Of a DNA stretch of 64,000 bases, positions 10,566 through 18,486 are shown one piece after another. The notes beneath the pieces are model-generated. The model saw only the letters and a program-made list of their open reading frames with translations. It did not search any database and was not told the origin of the DNA. Source of the DNA: Novosphingobium fluoreni (GTDB lineage Bacteria; Pseudomonadota; Alphaproteobacteria; Sphingomonadales; Sphingomonadaceae); contig NZ_JACIDY010000001.1 in assembly GCF_014196615.1 (NCBI RefSeq), positions 682,001 to 746,000 on the forward strand. The letters run 5' to 3'. Position 1 is the first letter of the stretch, and the number at the start of each line of letters is the position of its first letter. The translations under genes were made by a program, and so were the position numbers.

Positions 10566-10904
10566 ATGACCATTCCGATCACCGCGCCTGCCGCGTATGT
10601 GCCGCAGACCGCCATCGCCTTTGCCGCGCCGGAGGGCGCCGCGCTTGTTTCGGCCACTTCGCCGCTCCCGATCAGCGAGCCGTCCTATGCCTCCGCTACC
10701 GCGATCGTGGTGGATACGCCTTTCGCTCCGCCGCGCGCCGTGGCCGTGATCGCGCAGGCGGCTGGCAATGTCGCGTTTCGCTTCGCCGATGCCAGCACTT
10801 TGACCGTCCCGGTGAGCGAGGGGTTGAGCATCCTGCCGTTCGCGGCCGCGCGCATCCAGGCCAGCGGCACCACCGCCGCCGCCAGCTTCTACGCGCTGCT
10901 CTGA
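10566..10904 (+). CDS. Small beta-rich protein, resembles GTA/phage spike base protein (Rcc01079 type)
   Basis: 112 residues, ATG at 10566 behind a strong AGGAGG (10552-10557). It has no signal peptide and no Cys. The C-terminal half (PPRAVAVIAQAAGNVAFRF, then TVPVSEGLSILPFAAARIQASGTTAAASFYALL, with a G-x-S-x-L-P-F core) resembles from memory the C-terminal pattern of the small head-spike base protein of the Rhodobacter gene transfer agent and related phage proteins: a glycine turn, a threonine-value-like strand, LPVRVTRV-like strand, then ATGTTA. Next to it is an SGNH esterase, as in phage tailspike modules. If correct it is a capsule-binding particle component; otherwise it is an unknown protein of the polysaccharide operon. 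The homology is a recollection and needs a profile search. Confidence 0.6.
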   Translation: MTIPITAPAAYVPQTAIAFAAPEGAALVSATSPLPISEPSYASATAIVVDTPFAPPRAVAVIAQAAGNVAFRFADASTLTVPVSEGLSILPFAAARIQASGTTAAASFYALL

Positions 10905-10918
10905 GGGGGGCTCGCACC

Positions 10919-12316
10919 ATGCTCGCTCTCATGCGCCCCGCCGCCAGCCCTCGGGCCCTTGCCAACCAGCGACTGCTAGGCCGCCTGCGCCGTGCTGCAT
11001 CACGCGCGGCCCTATCCAATCCGCGCTACGCCGGCCTTCATCCCGCGCCGCCCACGATCACCGACAACGGCGCCACCAACCCGGCGGTTACCGCCGCCAC
11101 CGCCTACCCTTGTAACGCCACGACCCGCGGCGTCTGGCATGTCATCGGCGGGCGCTACGGCAGTGGCGGGCGGATCAGCGCCGGTGTGCAGGATGCCGTG
11201 CCCACCGACATCAACACCTACGCCCGCTGGGAGGTGATGGTGGACAGTCGCTACTTCACCGCGCGCGTCGGGCCGACCACGGTGCCGTACCGCTTCCTCA
11301 TCGACGGCCGGTACGTATCGCTTGTGGGGACCGTGACCGGCACGACCACCGGCAATACCGACCAATACCTGACGCTGGATTTCGGCAGCCGCGCCGTCCG
11401 CCGCATAGTGGTGGAGGCGATGCGCACCGGGCGGCTGAACGGGGGCTTCGTGGAAGACGGCGCGGCGCTGTGGCCCGCCGACCAGACCGAGGCGCCACAC
11501 GCGGTTTTCCTGGGTGACAGCTATGTGTTCGGTTCGGGGCCGGACATCACCGCTGACGGCGTGGCGGTACAGATGGCGGATCGGCTCGGCCTGTCGCTGC
11601 AGGCCAGCGGATCGGGCGGCACCGGCTGGAACCAGTCGGCTACCAGCGTCTATCGTTTCGACCAGCGCATCGCCAATGGAGACTTGGCGCTGGGCTACCA
11701 AGCGCCCGAAGTGATCTTCCTCCACGCTTCGGTAAACGACGCCTATGCGGGGCAGAACGCGGCCACGCTCCAGGCCAATGCCTTGAGCGGATTGCGCAGC
11801 GCGCGAGCGCAATTCCCCGGCGTACCGATCGTCGTCTTCGGCTGCATCGCCGCGCCCAATCGCATGGCGGCGACCATCACCACGGCCGAAGCCGCCGTCT
11901 CGGCCGCCGTGGCCGCGCTGGGCGATCCATTGTGCCGCTTCGTGCCGGTGGATGGCGATCCGGGCGGCAGGTGGGTGACGGGACTGGGCTCGGAACTTCG
12001 CTTCACCGCGCCGCTCAACGCCGCGACGAGCGCCACGCTCGCGACCGCGTGGCCCGCAGGCACGTCCGCCGCCAGCTACACCATCCTGTTCTCGGACGGA
12101 TCGAGCCGGGTGGCCAGCCTGACGCAGGGCAGCACCGCCGTCACCTGGTCGGGCGCGGTCACGGCCGGGGCGACGGCGATGATCCGCCAGACCGAGGGCA
12201 ACGCGCGCTTCACCATGAGCGGGGACTGGATTCATCCCAGCAACTACGGCGCCGCCTACCTGGGCGAACGCTATGCCCGCAGCGCTCTGGCGGCGCTGGA
12301 GGCGATGCTCGGATGA
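10919..12316 (+). CDS. SGNH/GDSL hydrolase with N-terminal beta domain
   Basis: 465 residues. An N-terminal basic stretch and a beta-rich module (about 70-195) precede the SGNH domain. Block I is FLGDSYVFGSG (nucleophile Ser near 201), the Asn block is HASVNDAY, and the final block is GDWIHPSNYGAAYL (Asp and His). Between them an inserted beta segment (about 360-425, with YTILFSDGSSRVASL and GSTAVTWSGAV) looks like decoration found in phage tail proteins. The likely activity is O-deacetylation of a polysaccharide. The 3' end overlaps the next start by ATGA (12313), so it is coupled to the glycosyltransferase genes. Whether it is a biosynthetic esterase or a phage-derived spike enzyme cannot be decided here. 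Confidence 0.8.
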   Translation: MLALMRPAASPRALANQRLLGRLRRAASRAALSNPRYAGLHPAPPTITDNGATNPAVTAATAYPCNATTRGVWHVIGGRYGSGGRISAGVQDAVPTDINTYARWEVMVDSRYFTARVGPTTVPYRFLIDGRYVSLVGTVTGTTTGNTDQYLTLDFGSRAVRRIVVEAMRTGRLNGGFVEDGAALWPADQTEAPHAVFLGDSYVFGSGPDITADGVAVQMADRLGLSLQASGSGGTGWNQSATSVYRFDQRIANGDLALGYQAPEVIFLHASVNDAYAGQNAATLQANALSGLRSARAQFPGVPIVVFGCIAAPNRMAATITTAEAAVSAAVAALGDPLCRFVPVDGDPGGRWVTGLGSELRFTAPLNAATSATLATAWPAGTSAASYTILFSDGSSRVASLTQGSTAVTWSGAVTAGATAMIRQTEGNARFTMSGDWIHPSNYGAAYLGERYARSALAALEAMLG

Positions 12317-13482
12317 GCCAGGCGGGCGGCCGGAACGAGGTAGGAGCGGTGCGTCTGCAGGCGGCCGTGATCTATCATTTCTGGCCGCACTACCGCGAGC
12401 CTGTGATGCAGGCGATGGATCGGGACGGGTCCATCGCCTACCATTTCGTTGGCAGTGGAGAGGCGCTGGAGGGCGTTCTTCACGCCGATCCCAAAGCAGT
12501 CTCCCGTTTCGTCGAAGCGCCGTTTCGCAAGCTGGGAGCGCTGCTGTGGCAGCCCGGCGCGGTGCGGGCGGCGACGGACCGGCGCTATCAAGCCTTGATT
12601 CTGCTGGCCGACCCGCATTTCCTTTCGACCTGGGTGGCGGCCCTGATCGGCAAGCTGCGCCGCGTGCCGGTCGTATTCTGGGGCCATGGCTGGCTGAAGG
12701 CTGAAGGATCGCGCAGAGGTTTGCTGCGGCGCGTTTTCTTCCGCCTTTCCGATCGCTTGCTGGTTTATGGCGAGCGTGGTCGGGCCCTTGGCATTGCCGC
12801 TGGCTTCCCGGCAGAGCGGATCGGCGTGGTGTTCAACAGCCTGGATGTCGCGCATGCGGATCGGCTGATCGCGGCCTTGCGCAATGGCCAGATCGCCCCG
12901 CGCCGCCCGCAGGATTTCTTTGCCGATCCAGAGCGGCCGCTGCTCATTTGCACGGCCCGGCTTACCGCGAAGTGCCGGTTCGATCTGTTGTTCCAGGCGG
13001 CTGCTTCACTGGCCCAGCAGGGACGACCGGTGAACGTGCTGTTGATCGGTGACGGGCCTGAGCGCGCGGCGCTGGAGGGGTTGGCGCGGCATTTGCGGAT
13101 CGCGGCCCATTTCCATGGCGCCTGCCATCTTGAGGATGTGGTGGGCCCGATGATTTATCATGCTGACCTCACCGTTTCGCCGGGCAAGATCGGCCTGACC
13201 GCCATGCACAGTCTGATGTATGGCACGCCCGCGATCACGCACGGCGACTTCGATGCCCAGATGCCCGAGGTGGAGGCGATCACGCCCGGAGTGACCGGGG
13301 CGTTCTTCCGGCGTGACGATGCCGCGGATCTGGCGCGTGTCATTGCCGAATGGCTCCAGACCGCGCCGCCGCGCGATGTCATTTGCAAGGCCGCGCGAGC
13401 GACGATCGCCGCAAATTGGACGCCGGAAGGGCAGGCGCGGATCATCGGCGAAACCGTGCAAGCGCTGGTCGGCCATGCCTGA
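12313..13482 (+). CDS. Glycosyltransferase, GT4 (group 1) type
   Basis: 389 residues, GT-B fold. The N-terminal half starts with AAVIYHFWPHYREPVMQAM. The C-terminal nucleotide-sugar half has LLICTARLTAKCRFD, VLLIGDGPERAALEGL and the acidic/loop segment PGKIGLTAMHSLMYGTPAITHGDFDAQMPEV, typical of GT4 retaining enzymes. No signal peptide or membrane segment is evident; peripheral binding at the inner membrane is likely. It would add a sugar to the lipid-linked repeat unit of the operon's polysaccharide. Start ATG overlaps the previous stop (ATGA), and its own stop overlaps the next gene by 8 bases. Donor and acceptor are unknown. Confidence 0.85.
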   Translation: MSQAGGRNEVGAVRLQAAVIYHFWPHYREPVMQAMDRDGSIAYHFVGSGEALEGVLHADPKAVSRFVEAPFRKLGALLWQPGAVRAATDRRYQALILLADPHFLSTWVAALIGKLRRVPVVFWGHGWLKAEGSRRGLLRRVFFRLSDRLLVYGERGRALGIAAGFPAERIGVVFNSLDVAHADRLIAALRNGQIAPRRPQDFFADPERPLLICTARLTAKCRFDLLFQAAASLAQQGRPVNVLLIGDGPERAALEGLARHLRIAAHFHGACHLEDVVGPMIYHADLTVSPGKIGLTAMHSLMYGTPAITHGDFDAQMPEVEAITPGVTGAFFRRDDAADLARVIAEWLQTAPPRDVICKAARATIAANWTPEGQARIIGETVQALVGHA

Positions 13483-14080
13483 GCGGCCTCTGATCGGCGA
13501 ATTGCCCGCGCCGGAACGGGTGGCGGAACCGATGATCGCCCGCTGCCGTGCCGAGGTGGAAGGCCGCGCTAAAGCTCTGGCACGAACGCTGCTGCTGCCT
13601 GTGCTGCGACGACGCTTCGGCTTGGCGGAATTGGGAGAAGGCTTCCAATGGGGCCGCAGCATGGTGATCGCGCGGGGCAGCCGGATTGGCCGCTACGCCT
13701 ACCTTGGCCCCGATTTCTGCAGCCATGGCCCAATCGTGGTAGGCGATTTGTGCATGATCGCCGCCGGTTGCCGCGTGGTCGGCGCGGATCACGCGTTTAA
13801 TCGCGCCGGTACGCCCACCCGCCTAGGTTGGCCCGACGCGCCGCGCGCGGTGACCGTCTTCGGGGCGGATTGCTGGATCGGGGAGCGGGTGACGATCCGC
13901 GAAGGGGTGACGATCGGGGCCGGGGCCGTGGTCGGCTCCGCCGCGACGGTGGTGAGCGACGTGCCGCCTTACGCGATCGTCGCTGGCACCCCCGCCCGCA
14001 TCGTACGGCAGCGGTTCGAGGGACGCGAACGCGCCATGCATGAGCGCGCGCTGCTCGCCAACGTGGCGGACGCGGCATGA
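13475..14080 (+). CDS. Left-handed beta-helix acyltransferase (CatB/WbbJ type)
   Basis: 201 residues. A helical N-terminus (EGRAKALARTLLLPVLRRRF) is followed by hexapeptide repeats: IARGSRIGRYAYLGPD, PIVVGDLCMIAAGCRVVGADHAFN (candidate catalytic His in GADHAF), VFGADCWIGERVTIREGVTIGAGAVVGSAATVVSDVPPYAIVAGTPARIV. This is the family of maltose/serine/antibiotic O-acetyltransferases. In this operon it probably acetylates a sugar of the surface polysaccharide, the opposite reaction to the SGNH hydrolase two genes upstream. Start ATG at 13475 lies inside the preceding gene's last codons, which gives translational coupling. Confidence 0.85.
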   Translation: MPERPLIGELPAPERVAEPMIARCRAEVEGRAKALARTLLLPVLRRRFGLAELGEGFQWGRSMVIARGSRIGRYAYLGPDFCSHGPIVVGDLCMIAAGCRVVGADHAFNRAGTPTRLGWPDAPRAVTVFGADCWIGERVTIREGVTIGAGAVVGSAATVVSDVPPYAIVAGTPARIVRQRFEGRERAMHERALLANVADAA

Positions 14081-15054
14081 TCCGCCGCCCGGTGCCGGCA
14101 AAGGCGAATATCACGTCGCCCAGATCGGTGAGGCCCGGCTATCTGCCCGGCGTCACTACCGTGATCCTGACGCTGAATGAGGAGCTGCATATCGCGCGCG
14201 CGATCGCCAGCGCGCAGGCCTTTTCGCGCGAAGTGCTGGTGATCGACTCTCACTCCACGGATCGCACGGTGGAGATCGCCCGCGCCCTGGGGGCCAGAGT
14301 GATCCAGAACCGTTGGATCAACTACGCCCGCCAGTTCCGCTTCGCGCTGGAACACGGCGCGATCCGCACCGAGTGGATATTGCGATTGGACGCGGACGAG
14401 CTGATCGGCGACGATCTTGCCGCGCGCTTGCGGCACGATCTGCCGCTGATGCCGGCGGATGTCACCGGCATCGTCCTCAAGCGTCGTCATGTCTTCATGG
14501 GCCGCTGGGTCCGCCACGGAGGGCGCTATCCGCTGCACCTCCTGCGGCTCTGGCGCAACGGCCTGGGCGAGGTGGAGGACCGCTGGATGGATGAACACGT
14601 GCGCATCCGCAGCGGTCGCGCCATCACGCTGCCCGGTTGCTTTTCCGACGCGTGCGAGCGGGACATCGCCTTCTTCGTCAGCAAGCATAACGGCTATGCC
14701 GCGCGCGAGGCGGTGGATGTGCTGGCCCACCGCTACGCCTTGTTCGATCACTGCGAAACGCTGACGGTGCGTGGCAGCGGCTGGCAGGCGCGCGCCAAGC
14801 GCTGGATGAAGGAGCGGGTGTATAATCGCCTGCCGTTCGGCATGGGGCCGCTGCTCTATTTCCTTTACCGCTACATCGCGCAGCTGGGTTTCCTGGATGG
14901 CCGCGCGGGCCTGATCTACCACGCGATGCAGGGCTTCTGGTACCGCTTCCTGGTGGATGTGCGCGTGCTGGAGCTGGAACGCGCCATGCGAACCTGCGCC
15001 ACGCGCGAAGAGCGGCTGGCGGTGTTGCGCGAACACACCGGGCTGCAATTGTGA
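14077..15054 (+). CDS. Glycosyltransferase family 2, WaaE/KdtX-like
   Basis: 325 residues, GT-A fold, with VTTVILTLNEELHIARAI at the start of the catalytic domain, VLVIDSHSTDRTVEIARALGARVI, the metal-binding ILRLDADELI, and a C-terminal region with MDEHVRI and an extended amphipathic tail (YNRLPFGMGPLLYFLYRYIAQLGFLDGRAGLIYHAMQGFWYRFLVDVRVLE; possibly membrane associated). This pattern is shared with LPS-core beta-glucosyl/heptosyltransferases called WaaE or KdtX. Overlap with the acyltransferase stop is ATGA at 14077. Probable role: adding a sugar during assembly of the lipid-linked repeat or an LPS-linked glycan. Confidence 0.88.
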   Translation: MIRRPVPAKANITSPRSVRPGYLPGVTTVILTLNEELHIARAIASAQAFSREVLVIDSHSTDRTVEIARALGARVIQNRWINYARQFRFALEHGAIRTEWILRLDADELIGDDLAARLRHDLPLMPADVTGIVLKRRHVFMGRWVRHGGRYPLHLLRLWRNGLGEVEDRWMDEHVRIRSGRAITLPGCFSDACERDIAFFVSKHNGYAAREAVDVLAHRYALFDHCETLTVRGSGWQARAKRWMKERVYNRLPFGMGPLLYFLYRYIAQLGFLDGRAGLIYHAMQGFWYRFLVDVRVLELERAMRTCATREERLAVLREHTGLQL

Positions 15055-15683
15055 CGCACTTTGGCCAGCATGATGCGCCGCTTGATGCGGCCAGCACGCA
15101 GCCGCGCACGGGCGGCGCCAGCTTCACGCTGCGCCATCGCCTGGTGCGTGTGCTGTTCGCGCTGGCCTGGCTGTTGCTGGCGGCATGGACACCGCCGCAG
15201 ATGCGGGGGTGGCGGCGAATGGTTCTGCGCGCTTTCGGCGCCCGCCTCGGCCAAGGGGCGAACGTCTACGCCAGCGCGCGGATTTGGTATCCGCCTAACC
15301 TGGTGATGGGGGACCATGCCACGCTGGGCCGCCGCGTGCGCTGCTACAACCAGGCATGCGTGACGCTGGGCCCATTCGCGGTCGTGTCTCAAGATGCGAC
15401 CTTGTGCGCTGGGACGCACGACTATGACGATCCGCATTTCCAGTTGCGCACCCGGCCGATCGTGCTGGGTGCGAACAGCTGGATCGCGGCGGAGGCGTTC
15501 GTCGGCCCCGGCGTGACAGTGGGCCCGCAAGCCGTGTTGGGCGCACGGGCCGTTGCCATGAAGGACCTGGCGGCGGACACGATCTATGCCGGAAACCCGG
15601 CGGTCGCGATCAAGCGGCGCAAGCCGCCCGTGGCGAACCGCCACGCCTTCACCGTGCTGCCGGGCGGCAGGCCGCAACGATGA
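15051..15683 (+). CDS. WcaF-like colanic-acid-type acetyltransferase
   Basis: 210 residues, start GTG at 15051 overlapping the preceding TGA. The N-terminal hydrophobic/basic stretch LVRVLFALAWLLLAAWTPPQMRGWRRMVLRAFGARLGQGANVY is the hallmark of the WcaF subgroup. Hexapeptide repeats then run through GPFAVVSQDATLCAGTHDYDDPHFQL (candidate catalytic His in GTHDY), IVLGANSWIAAEAFVGPGVTVGPQAVLGARAVAMKDLAADTIYAGNPAVAIKRR. It probably O-acetylates a second position of the polysaccharide. Two acetyltransferases plus an esterase in one operon imply a heavily or variably acetylated polymer. Confidence 0.88.
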   Translation: MTHFGQHDAPLDAASTQPRTGGASFTLRHRLVRVLFALAWLLLAAWTPPQMRGWRRMVLRAFGARLGQGANVYASARIWYPPNLVMGDHATLGRRVRCYNQACVTLGPFAVVSQDATLCAGTHDYDDPHFQLRTRPIVLGANSWIAAEAFVGPGVTVGPQAVLGARAVAMKDLAADTIYAGNPAVAIKRRKPPVANRHAFTVLPGGRPQR

Positions 15684-16993
15684 TCCAAGCGTTCGTCTGG
15701 CTGTTTTTCCTGACGGGGGTTGGGATCAATCTAGCGGTCCTGACCCGGCTCGACATCGCCCGGCTCGACTTTCTGGACGGCCTGCTGATCGGCCATGCCT
15801 ATTACATCGTGGTGCCGCTGGGCGTGTTTCTGGTGCGGGGCGAAAGTCAGGTTCCGGATCTTGGCTTGGCCTTTCGGCCATACGAGAACCTTGGCACCAC
15901 GGCGGTGCTGCTGGGCGGCATGTACTTGTTTCCGATATTGCGCATCCTGTTCGCGCGGTTGCCTGCAGGCGCGCCCGACCATAGCGATCCGCGCATGGTG
16001 CCCGGCGTGATCGCGCTGTTCCTGGTGACCAGCTTGGCTTCCTTCGCGCTGACGGGCTTGGCCAGCGGCGGCCACTGGCAGGACAATGTCGACGGCGCCT
16101 TTGCCAATCCAGCATTCCTGCCGATCAAATATGCCGCGAATGTCGCGCGCAATGCGGTGTTCGCGGTGTTGCTCTATCGTGTGACTACCGGGGCGATGCG
16201 CGTACGGGGGGCGCTACTGGCGGGGGCGGCACTGGCCGTGCTCGACCTGTTCACCACCTTCAACCGGATCACCGCCGTCTATCTGCTGCTGATGAGCCTG
16301 TTGCTGCTGAAGGACAGGCCATGGCGGTTGATGCTGGCGGGCGTGGGTAGTCTGTTCCTGCTTCCGACCTTCAGCACCTTGTGGCCCATTTTCAGGGGCT
16401 TGGCGACGGCACAGGGCTATACGTTGCAGTCCTTCGCCTTGGCCTGGGAGGCGGCACGGCGGGTGGGGCAAACCGATGCGGGCTCGATAGATGCTGGGCT
16501 GAACAGCGTGTTCGAATCCTCCAACATCGTGGTCCTCAACTGGATCGTGCAAAATCTGGGTTCGACCGAGCGCCCCTATCTGGCCTTCGCGATGTTCGCC
16601 CGGCCGGTGACGCTGCTGTTGCCCGGCGCGCTTTGGCCCGGTCGGCCTGAGAACTTCGGCTTGTCGCTGGGGGAGGCGATTGCCCATATCCCGTCACTGG
16701 CGCTCAATTCCACGCTCTATGGCGAAAGCTATGCCAACTTCGGCTGGTTCTGGCCGCTGGGGCTGAGCGCTTTTGTCTTGCTGTGGCATGGCGTCTATCG
16801 TCTGATCGCACCGCAATCGCGCGTGGTGCAGATGATGGGGGCCTTCGCCGCCATCGCGATGTGGCGGTTCGACGCTTCCTTCATCGGCTGCGCGGCCCTG
16901 CTGACCGGGGGAATGGTGGTGTCCCTGCGCTTGCTGCGCATCAGCCGGATCAAGCCCTCCGGCCGTTTCTATTGGGCGGAGCGGCGGGCATGA
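15680..16993 (+). CDS. Polytopic membrane protein, Wzy-like oligosaccharide polymerase
   Basis: 437 residues with roughly 10-11 predicted membrane helices (for example 1-25, 38-56, 74-92, 108-128, 177-197 and several C-terminal segments) and a long central periplasmic loop (about 225-305, with NSVFESSNIVVLNWIVQNLGSTERPYLAF). This topology is typical of O-antigen/capsule polymerases, which diverge greatly in sequence. The neighbours (glycosyltransferases upstream, flippase downstream) support a Wzy role. Overlaps the previous gene by ATGA at 15680. No sequence motif proves the function. Confidence 0.75.
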   Translation: MIQAFVWLFFLTGVGINLAVLTRLDIARLDFLDGLLIGHAYYIVVPLGVFLVRGESQVPDLGLAFRPYENLGTTAVLLGGMYLFPILRILFARLPAGAPDHSDPRMVPGVIALFLVTSLASFALTGLASGGHWQDNVDGAFANPAFLPIKYAANVARNAVFAVLLYRVTTGAMRVRGALLAGAALAVLDLFTTFNRITAVYLLLMSLLLLKDRPWRLMLAGVGSLFLLPTFSTLWPIFRGLATAQGYTLQSFALAWEAARRVGQTDAGSIDAGLNSVFESSNIVVLNWIVQNLGSTERPYLAFAMFARPVTLLLPGALWPGRPENFGLSLGEAIAHIPSLALNSTLYGESYANFGWFWPLGLSAFVLLWHGVYRLIAPQSRVVQMMGAFAAIAMWRFDASFIGCAALLTGGMVVSLRLLRISRIKPSGRFYWAERRA

Positions 16994-17022
16994 CCGAGCA
17001 GTTTCGTAGGCCACTTCAATGA
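16990..17022 (+). other. 10-codon coupling ORF between the Wzy-like and Wzx-like genes
   Basis: ATG at 16990 overlaps the Wzy-like stop (ATGA). The frame reads 10 codons (M-T-E-Q-F-R-R-P-L-Q) and its TGA (17020-17022) overlaps the flippase ATG (17019). It could carry ribosomes across the 25-base gap. A peptide function is not implied. Confidence 0.35.
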
Positions 17023-18410
17023 TCCGCCGCGTCGCCGCCGGGATCAGCATGACCGCGTTCGACAAGCTGGTGATCGCGGCGACGCAGCTTGCGCTGGTGC
17101 CGATCCTGGCCGCGCACTGGGGACTTGCGCTTTATGGCCAGTGGCTGATTCTGGCGACCGTGCCGCAGTTCCTGAGCATGAGCGACTTCGGCTTCGCCAC
17201 CGTTGCAGGCACGCGCATGACGATGGCGGTCGCGCGCGGGGAGCCAAGGGAGGCCGTGCGGATATTCCAAAGTGCGTGGCGCGCGGTGCTGGCAAGCGCC
17301 GCGGTGCTGATCGTCGCGCTGACCGGGATCGTATGGCTCTTGCCGGATGGCGTGTTTGGTGCCCGACCGTCGGCAGCAGTATTCGATCTTCGCCTGACCC
17401 TGTCGATCCTGGTGATTTACGGCGTTATGGCGGTGCAGGGCAGCATCTTCTTCGCCGGCTTCCGCTGTGCACAACAGTTCAGCGTGGGCGCGTTTTGGAA
17501 CGCCATGACGATGCTGATCGAGAATGCCGCGCTGGTGCTGACGGTGTGGTGCGGGGGCGGGATCGTCGCGGCGGCCATGGCGTGGCTGCTTGGCCGGATG
17601 TTCGCTCTCGCGATCCAGAACTTGCTGTTGCGCCGGCGCGTACCGTGGCTGGAAATCGGCGTCCGGCGTGGTTCATGGGAAGAGGCGCGAGCGTTGCTGC
17701 GGCCTGCAGGCGCGGTGATGCTGATGCCGCTGGCGCAGGCGCTGGTTTTGCAAGGGACCGCCCTGATGATTGGCGCGGCGGCGGGCCAGGCGGCGGTGCC
17801 GGTCTTTGCCGCAACGCGCACGCTATCGCGCGTGGGGATGCAATTGTGCTGGGTGGTGAGCACGCCCCTGATGCCGGAGTTTTCCGCCGCCATCGCCCGC
17901 AGGGACCGGGGCGGCATGGCCGCGATGGTGTTGGCGACGCTGCTGTTCTCGGCGCTGCTGGTCGTTCCCTATGGCCTGGCCTTCATGGGTTGGGGGCAAA
18001 CCGCGATCGCCCTGTGGACCCACGGCGCGATCACGCCTCCGCCGATGCTGGTGCTCGCCATGGGGGCGACGATCGTGTTCGGCGGCGTGTGGTATCCGCT
18101 GTCCAACCTGCTGCTGGCGAGCGACCGACAGGCGGCATACACCGGGTGGTACGTGGCGCTGGCGCTGGCCAGCTTGCCGATAACATATGGCCTGGCTCGG
18201 CTGATCGGCGTCAGCGCCGGCGGTGTGGCGATGGTGGTTCTGGACCTGGCGATGCTGATAGTGGTGGGGCGGCTGGTCAGCCGTCATCTTGCGACAGGGA
18301 ACGATCTTTGGAGGGCAGTGTCGACGTTGAACGCCGTGACCAAAAGCAAGCTACGGAACAACCGCAAAATTCGCGCCCCGTTCGTGTCGAGCGAAGTCGA
18401 GACACTCTGA
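17019..18410 (+). CDS. Wzx-like polysaccharide flippase (MOP superfamily)
   Basis: 463 residues with 12-14 membrane helices. The start (MTAFDKLVIAATQLALVPILAAHWGLALYGQWLILATVPQFLSMSDFGFATVAG) is the usual first repeat of the polysaccharide-specific transporter family. It would flip undecaprenyl-linked repeat units to the periplasm for the polymerase encoded upstream. ATG at 17019 is reached through a 10-codon ORF (16990-17022) whose stop overlaps this start. The last residues (APFVSSEVETL) are encoded by the palindromic element at 18378, so the native C-terminus was replaced or extended by repeat insertion; the membrane core is unaffected. Confidence 0.88.
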   Translation: MIRRVAAGISMTAFDKLVIAATQLALVPILAAHWGLALYGQWLILATVPQFLSMSDFGFATVAGTRMTMAVARGEPREAVRIFQSAWRAVLASAAVLIVALTGIVWLLPDGVFGARPSAAVFDLRLTLSILVIYGVMAVQGSIFFAGFRCAQQFSVGAFWNAMTMLIENAALVLTVWCGGGIVAAAMAWLLGRMFALAIQNLLLRRRVPWLEIGVRRGSWEEARALLRPAGAVMLMPLAQALVLQGTALMIGAAAGQAAVPVFAATRTLSRVGMQLCWVVSTPLMPEFSAAIARRDRGGMAAMVLATLLFSALLVVPYGLAFMGWGQTAIALWTHGAITPPPMLVLAMGATIVFGGVWYPLSNLLLASDRQAAYTGWYVALALASLPITYGLARLIGVSAGGVAMVVLDLAMLIVVGRLVSRHLATGNDLWRAVSTLNAVTKSKLRNNRKIRAPFVSSEVETL

Positions 18411-18450
18411 CCCAGCGCTACCGTATCTCGACTTCGCTCGACACGAACGG
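18378..18450. repeat. Sphingomonad-type palindromic element, copy 2
   Basis: Left arm 18378-18402 (CCGTTCGTGTCGAGCGAAGTCGAGA) and right arm 18426-18450 are exact reverse complements over 25 bases around a 23-base loop. The core is the same as at 1711-1780. It spans the stop codon of the flippase gene and lies between convergent genes (flippase and motB), again fitting a terminator role. Confidence 0.88.
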
Positions 18451-18486
18451 GAGCGGGGGCGATACTTCCTTTGGACTTCCCCGCCC

